The position numbers and the translations under genes were made by a program. 64,000 nucleotides of DNA from Pirellulaceae bacterium. Its GTDB lineage: Bacteria; Planctomycetota; Planctomycetia; Pirellulales; Pirellulaceae. The notes beneath the pieces were generated by a model. It ran no database searches and was not told the DNA's origin. It saw only the letters and a program-made list of their open reading frames with translations. This document shows, piece after piece, positions 59,589 through 64,000 of this stretch (the first letter of the stretch is position 1; every line of letters starts with the position of its first letter). The stretch is from NCBI GenBank assembly GCA_016784735.1, contig JADHUC010000010.1, positions 1 to 64,000 on the forward strand, read 5' to 3'.

Positions 59589-60111
59589 TGTCCAGTTGCC
59601 CCCCATCTCAGCCCAGGGCAGTCAGTCCGCGTCGATTCGGCCCGCCTTCACGATTCAGGTGACGACACAAGTCACTGCCTGCTGTACGGTATATCTCAGA
59701 AAGAGTTCTACAACAAAGGTCCGTTTGGGCGTTTCAAGCGACTTGAGAACAGCGGCGAATTGTCCGAGCGACTAGCGCCGCTGATGGACGCTCTTTGCCG
59801 AAGCCTGGTCGAAACTGGCGGCAGACTGACTACGAATCGTGAAACAGCACGTTAGGGAACGGACGCAGCGATCCATCCGCATCGAAAACGCTGCGGGACG
59901 TCCGGTGTTGATTGAGTTTTCGAGCGATCCTGACGTGCTGATCACAGAGAAACTCCAGTCCGGTGTTCGGTACATCCTTTCCATCGAAGTGAAAGGCGGC
60001 ACCGACGCCTCCAACATTCACAACCGGTTGGGCGAGGCCGAGAAGAGTCACTTGAAGGCAAAGAAGTTTGGCATTCCGTCCGTGATTGCCTCGCGATCAT
60101 TTCAGCCGCGA
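59589..60111 (+). pseudogene. broken XcyI-like type II restriction endonuclease
   Basis: Two overlapping frames carry the pieces. The first, 59589-59855, reads CLLYGISQKEFYNKGPFGRF and RLAPLMDALCRSLVETGG and ends in TAG. The second, from about 59850, reads QRSIRIENAAGRPVLIEFSS and YILSIEVKGGTDASNIHNRL followed by GEAEKSHLKAKKFG. The EVKGG...SNIHNR.GEAEKSH segment matches my recollection of the XcyI family and contains the E-x-K pair of a PD-(D/E)xK nuclease. The frame break, missing start and abrupt end at the convergent gene show that it is dead. No cognate methylase is in the window. Confidence 0.65.
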
Positions 60112-60113
60112 AT

Positions 60114-63100
60114 TTACGTGCGAACCGCTTCCAACCGCGTTGCGCCGCCCTTGCCGCGTTTGCCTGGGTCGTAGTACTCGTAGACCTGGGCGTCGGGCAC
60201 CGTGACTTTGACAGGCATGGTTGCGCGGAGGCGGTAGCGGAGTTCCAACGAATGGCCGGGATCGAGACGACGTAGATAGACGATCGCTTGGCGTGCGGTG
60301 ATCTGGTATTTGGCGATCTTCTGCGAACCGACCAACTCGTCCAACTCGCCCGGGTCGATGGCAAAGCCGCCTGGGATGGGCAGGTCCAGAATCACCATCG
60401 GCGCGGCCACGTCCATGTTGTTGATAACCGTGGCGGTGGCCGTGACCGTTTCGTCCACGTCCAGACGCTGGCGGTCGTACGAGATATCGACCGACAACGG
60501 CTCTTCCACTGAATCCCGTGCGACGCTCTCGTCGGGCTCTTCGACGTAGTAGCGGAACGTGACCTGATACGTCGTGGCTGTGTCGGTCCGGTCCGCTAGT
60601 TGAAGCTGGTAATCGTTGTCCGGTTTGAACAGATCGGACAGATTGACTTGCTGCATCACGTCTGCCTGGTCGACGGGAATTACGATCTCACGGATCGTCT
60701 CGCCGCCCCAGGCGATGTCGACCTTTCGCTCCTTCTCGCCACCCAAAGCCGCGCCGGTTCCCTCCAATAAGGCCTTTAGCGAAAGAACGGTCGCTTGCGT
60801 CGAGTGCCATGTGCCCTGCGGGTCCTTCTGCTCGACAAGCCACGTGAGTGCTGCACGAGCGGTTGCTGGGTACTGGCCGGCGCGGAGAAGGGCCAGCGTG
60901 GCCAAGGCCGTGGTTTCGACATTGCCTGCCTGGCCCGATCCGTAGAACGTGGTGCGCCCGCCGGGCGTCTGTTCCCACCACGCCTGTTTGCCGTCCGCGC
61001 CCGTCTTCTTCATCGCGTCGAGCCGTGCGAGATACGAGCCAAGCCCGCCGTGGTTCGGGTCGATGCCGGCGATCGCGTTGGCCGTGATGGCCAGCAGGTA
61101 CGGATCGTCGATCGACTCGGGCGAGTGGGCGAGCAGGAAATCCAACGTCGGTCGGGCCTCGCCGGACGCTTTTCCATTTCCATTGTCGTGACCAAAAACG
61201 GCCCAGGCGATGTAGGCCGTCGCGGCCAAGTCGACGTCACCGCCGCGGTTGACGCTGCCGGCCAGCCCGTCGTCGAGCATTCCGGCCTCGTTGGGCCACG
61301 AGCCGTCCGGTTTGCGTTGGGCCAACAGCCAATTGCGCGTCCGTTCGATCAGCCGCGGATCGACGTCGTGGACCTTGGCCATGTCCTGAAATTCCATCAG
61401 GCCGTAGGCGGTCAACGTGCGGTTGGCCGGCGGGTTGCCAAACCAATCGAAGCCGCCGCCGTCCACCTCGAAGCTGACCAGCCGCTGATAGCCGGTGTGA
61501 ATGTACTGGCGAGCCTTCGCCTTGACCTGCGGAACGCTCTTGTTCGTACGCCGCAGGTAGTCCAGGGCCAGAACGTTCGGGTACGTGGTCGAGGACGTCT
61601 GCTCGAAGCAGCCGTTGGGCATTTGGAAGATCGCATCCAGCCCTTCGACCAGTTGGCTGAAGCTGGACGGATACAGTTTGACAATCGCCCGCACGCTGCC
61701 GTCGATTGCGTTTTCGGGTACGGACAGAGTCATCTGGAACGGATCGGCCAGTGTACCGCTGGCGACCTGCTCGACCCGCCGCCCGTCGGGCACGACTTCG
61801 ATCTCGCGCCGGATCGCGTCGGACGCGCCGGAACCGATCGCGGTGACTTCCAATTGATGAAGGCCGACCTTGAGCACTTTGATCGGGAAGTTCAGCGAGC
61901 GGATCTCACCGGGACCGAGATCGACGGCCAATTCGGCTGCTTTTCCCGCGTCTTCGCTGTCCGCCAACCGCTCGTACCAATCGGCGTCTGTCAGCGTCAG
62001 CTTCACCGTCTGTGGCTTATCCAGGTAGTTGTACACAACGACCGGCACACCGACTTCGTCGTTGCGAGTGAGCGACACGGGCAAATTGAAATCGACGAAG
62101 AACGGTTGGAAGACTTTGATCGGGAAATCGGCACCGCCCAATTGGCCTTCGCTCGATACGGCACTGGTCGTCAATCGCCAAGTCGTGATCGAGTCGGCAA
62201 GATCGACCTCTAATGTCACTTCACCGCTGTCGTCGGTGATCAATTCCGGCCGCCAAAGCAGCGTTTCGGGGAACCATTGGCGAACGCGAGGCGGTGCGGC
62301 TGCTTGGCCCGGTTCCGACGTTGTGGCCGTGTCTTCCCCTTCAAACTCCATCAGTTCTTCCGCCGGCATCTCTGCCTCGGCCGCCCAATTCATGTCCATG
62401 GCCGCTTCCGGCGCCGCGCCGGAAGTATTGAACATCCTGGGTCTTGCAACCCATGCGAGCGTCACCAACGTGCACGCGAACGCTGTGATCAGGAACGCCT
62501 TGGGATGGAAGATCCCAAACGCCACGACGCCGGACAACAGGAGTGCTCCGGCCAATGATATCCAGGCGACGGTTATTCGGAACAGACCCGTGTTGCGCGA
62601 CGCGTCCGCGCGACGGACCTTTTCCGGGAAACTCGCCGCCGCAAGCGTGAATGGCGACTTACCTGCGTCGCCGTATTCGATCATCACCGGTTCGACTGCC
62701 ACGTCGAAGTCCTCGAAGGGCATCGGCTCAGCGCCAATGGCCTCGGGTCCGCCGGAGAAAAAGGCGGCCGGCAGGGCCTGCGGGCCTTCGATGTGGTTGA
62801 CGGTTTTCGAAAACAGCGCCTGCTCGAACTGTACTCGGTCGAAGATCGGTAGTTCGGTGAACAACTCCGGCGACCAGCCGGGATAGATCGTGTAAACCGG
62901 CTCCAGTAATTCCTGCTCCAACAGGAAGAACGTCTGCTCCATTCCGGACTGCTGGCCGAGCACCGCGTAAACCGCCTCGTCGACCGCCTTCAGGCTGATC
63001 GCACCGGGCGCGGGTTTTCCATTGGGATCGGTCAAAGTCAACTTGACAGTCGCCTTCGCGCCGGGACGATACTCGTCCTGGTCCAGCGTTGCTTTGATTG

Positions 63101-64000
63101 ACAACTGTCGTGCTTGCCGCACGTAGACAGTACGCGACTTGCGGACTGCCAAGCCGTGGCCGCGGAAACGATAGGCACAGATGTCGATGGTCCCGAAGAT
63201 CTCGGGCGGCAGGTCAAAGTCGTATTGGCCTTTGCCACGGTCCATTCCGATCTGCTGGGTCAGAATCGTCTGCCCGTCCTTGATGAAGTCGACAAACACC
63301 GGTTCGACGCCGCCACCTAATGCCAACAGCTTCATTGTTTCCCCGCCGTCGTAAACCGCCTTGTCGGGCCGAATCAGAAAATCGCCGTCGAACGATCCGC
63401 AAGTGAGTCGCACGTGCTCTCGGCCAATGCGGCCCTCGGAATCCGTAGCCCTGATCGTGACGCCGACCGATTCGGTTTCGGGTGTGATTTCGAACGACGC
63501 GACACCCAGCTTGCCGGTCTCGATCTCCTCGGTCTGATCGTTGATCGCCAACCGCGTCCGCGCCGGCCGGCCGTCGGCATAGCTGGTGAAGACATAGATC
63601 GTGTTCGCAATGCCTTTGACCAGCGTGCCGGATTCGGGGATGATTTCCAGGCCGATGGGATTGGCTGTGACGACCCGGGACGTGCCAGTCGAGTATTTCT
63701 GATTGGCCGTATCGGTCACCGTGGCAGCGAGCACGAATCGAGCGTTGCCGTCGTCTTGTTCGCGCCCGATCAGTTGGACGGGCAAACGGAACTTGAATTC
63801 GGCTTTGCCTTCCGGGTCCGTCTTCTCCGTGATCGACGCGATCGTCTGCTGCCCGATGTCCGGCGTGCGGACTTCGATCGCCACCTCGCCGCCGGCAACC
63901 GGCTTGCCGAAGAAGTAGTCGGCTTGGACACTGCCTTCGACCTGCTCGCCCGGTGCGTAGAAGGGTTTATCGAGTGTTATGCCAACCTTGAACTTGGGCA
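60114..64000 (-). CDS. alpha-2-macroglobulin family protein (5' end outside window)
   Basis: The frame stays open to base 64000, so the GTG at 63884 is internal and at least 1295 residues are present. Macroglobulin domains repeat (LDKPFYAPGEQVEGSVQADY; ATLDQDEYRPGAKATVKLTL). A TM segment falls in the middle (WISLAGALLLSGVVAFGIFH, AFLITAFACTLVTLAWVARP). After a bait-like stretch and the RQWFPETLLWRPELITDDSG strand, the thioester motif GCFEQTSS is present (near 61615), followed by the alpha-toroid (GGFDWFGNPPANRTLTAYGL) and receptor-like domain. The thioester would trap attacking proteases at the cell surface. No PBP1C gene follows. Its stop lies 32 bases beyond the conserved restriction-gene remnant, tail to tail. 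Confidence 0.92.
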   Translation of the reverse strand, partial: PKFKVGITLDKPFYAPGEQVEGSVQADYFFGKPVAGGEVAIEVRTPDIGQQTIASITEKTDPEGKAEFKFRLPVQLIGREQDDGNARFVLAATVTDTANQKYSTGTSRVVTANPIGLEIIPESGTLVKGIANTIYVFTSYADGRPARTRLAINDQTEEIETGKLGVASFEITPETESVGVTIRATDSEGRIGREHVRLTCGSFDGDFLIRPDKAVYDGGETMKLLALGGGVEPVFVDFIKDGQTILTQQIGMDRGKGQYDFDLPPEIFGTIDICAYRFRGHGLAVRKSRTVYVRQARQLSIKATLDQDEYRPGAKATVKLTLTDPNGKPAPGAISLKAVDEAVYAVLGQQSGMEQTFFLLEQELLEPVYTIYPGWSPELFTELPIFDRVQFEQALFSKTVNHIEGPQALPAAFFSGGPEAIGAEPMPFEDFDVAVEPVMIEYGDAGKSPFTLAAASFPEKVRRADASRNTGLFRITVAWISLAGALLLSGVVAFGIFHPKAFLITAFACTLVTLAWVARPRMFNTSGAAPEAAMDMNWAAEAEMPAEELMEFEGEDTATTSEPGQAAAPPRVRQWFPETLLWRPELITDDSGEVTLEVDLADSITTWRLTTSAVSSEGQLGGADFPIKVFQPFFVDFNLPVSLTRNDEVGVPVVVYNYLDKPQTVKLTLTDADWYERLADSEDAGKAAELAVDLGPGEIRSLNFPIKVLKVGLHQLEVTAIGSGASDAIRREIEVVPDGRRVEQVASGTLADPFQMTLSVPENAIDGSVRAIVKLYPSSFSQLVEGLDAIFQMPNGCFEQTSSTTYPNVLALDYLRRTNKSVPQVKAKARQYIHTGYQRLVSFEVDGGGFDWFGNPPANRTLTAYGLMEFQDMAKVHDVDPRLIERTRNWLLAQRKPDGSWPNEAGMLDDGLAGSVNRGGDVDLAATAYIAWAVFGHDNGNGKASGEARPTLDFLLAHSPESIDDPYLLAITANAIAGIDPNHGGLGSYLARLDAMKKTGADGKQAWWEQTPGGRTTFYGSGQAGNVETTALATLALLRAGQYPATARAALTWLVEQKDPQGTWHSTQATVLSLKALLEGTGAALGGEKERKVDIAWGGETIREIVIPVDQADVMQQVNLSDLFKPDNDYQLQLADRTDTATTYQVTFRYYVEEPDESVARDSVEEPLSVDISYDRQRLDVDETVTATATVINNMDVAAPMVILDLPIPGGFAIDPGELDELVGSQKIAKYQITARQAIVYLRRLDPGHSLELRYRLRATMPVKVTVPDAQVYEYYDPGKRGKGGATRLEAVRT

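Noticed and set aside
1-64000. tRNA or rRNA genes
   Set aside because: No cloverleaf or rRNA signature was recognised by reading; a tRNAscan-SE/Infernal run would settle it.

Overview
The window looks like a chromosomal piece of a Planctomycetota bacterium, most like Pirellulales. This rests on protein content only. I see N-terminal membrane modules of the 'FRFSLRTL' type, a planctomycete-type ECF sigma factor beside a giant Ser/Thr kinase, an HzsA-related dihaem/SUMF1 fusion, DUF6807, GH127 and apiosidase-like (GH140-type) enzymes, a sulfatase, an alpha-2-macroglobulin, and large quinoprotein-like propellers. GC is high by eye. I found no rRNA, convincing tRNA or CRISPR array.

Layout. 1-2.8 kb: a small hypothetical, then a tandem set of leucine-rich-repeat genes with two decayed N-terminal copies. 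3-7.9 kb: a methyltransferase and the first (paralogue A) of four exported 'methyltransferase-like + PQQ-propeller' giants. 7.9-15.7 kb: esterase, apiosidase-like enzyme, GH127, DUF6807 and a HEAT protein, suggesting use of plant or algal polysaccharide side chains. 16-21 kb: flavin/FeS membrane protein, HtrA-like protease, CoA-disulfide-reductase/rhodanese fusion. 21-26 kb: ECF sigma factor, zinc-ribbon protein and Ser/Thr kinase. 26-34 kb: paralogues B and C with a Skp-like lipoprotein between them. 34-39.6 kb: C69 dipeptidase and the HzsA-related/SUMF1 fusion. 39.7-40.4 kb: a hypothetical gene and an IS110 remnant. 40.6-47.8 kb: a four-gene membrane GTPase / GAP1-like operon, the best candidate for an uncharacterised system. 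48.5-54 kb: paralogue D, an all-helical hypothetical and an Old Yellow Enzyme. 54.4-56.3 kb: sulfatase. 56.7-60.1 kb: a GHKL ATPase, an unknown protein and a broken XcyI-like restriction gene. 60.1-64 kb: an alpha-2-macroglobulin running off the window.

Three points stand out. First, the 40.6-47.8 kb cassette combines a TM-anchored P-loop GTPase-like protein with a GAP1-family protein and two unrecognised partners. GAP1/GTPase pairs have been predicted to be conflict (defence) systems, but function here is inference. Second, the four giants put a methyltransferase-like Rossmann domain behind signal peptides, ahead of a beta-propeller. Three keep the glycine-rich SAM loop; A has lost it. They differ by insertions at three fixed hinges, several made of short-period DNA repeats read in frame. 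Third, many intergenic spaces carry long palindromes. One of these lies inside paralogue D and is translated; others overlap the stop codon of the CoA-disulfide reductase and the apparent start of the protease.
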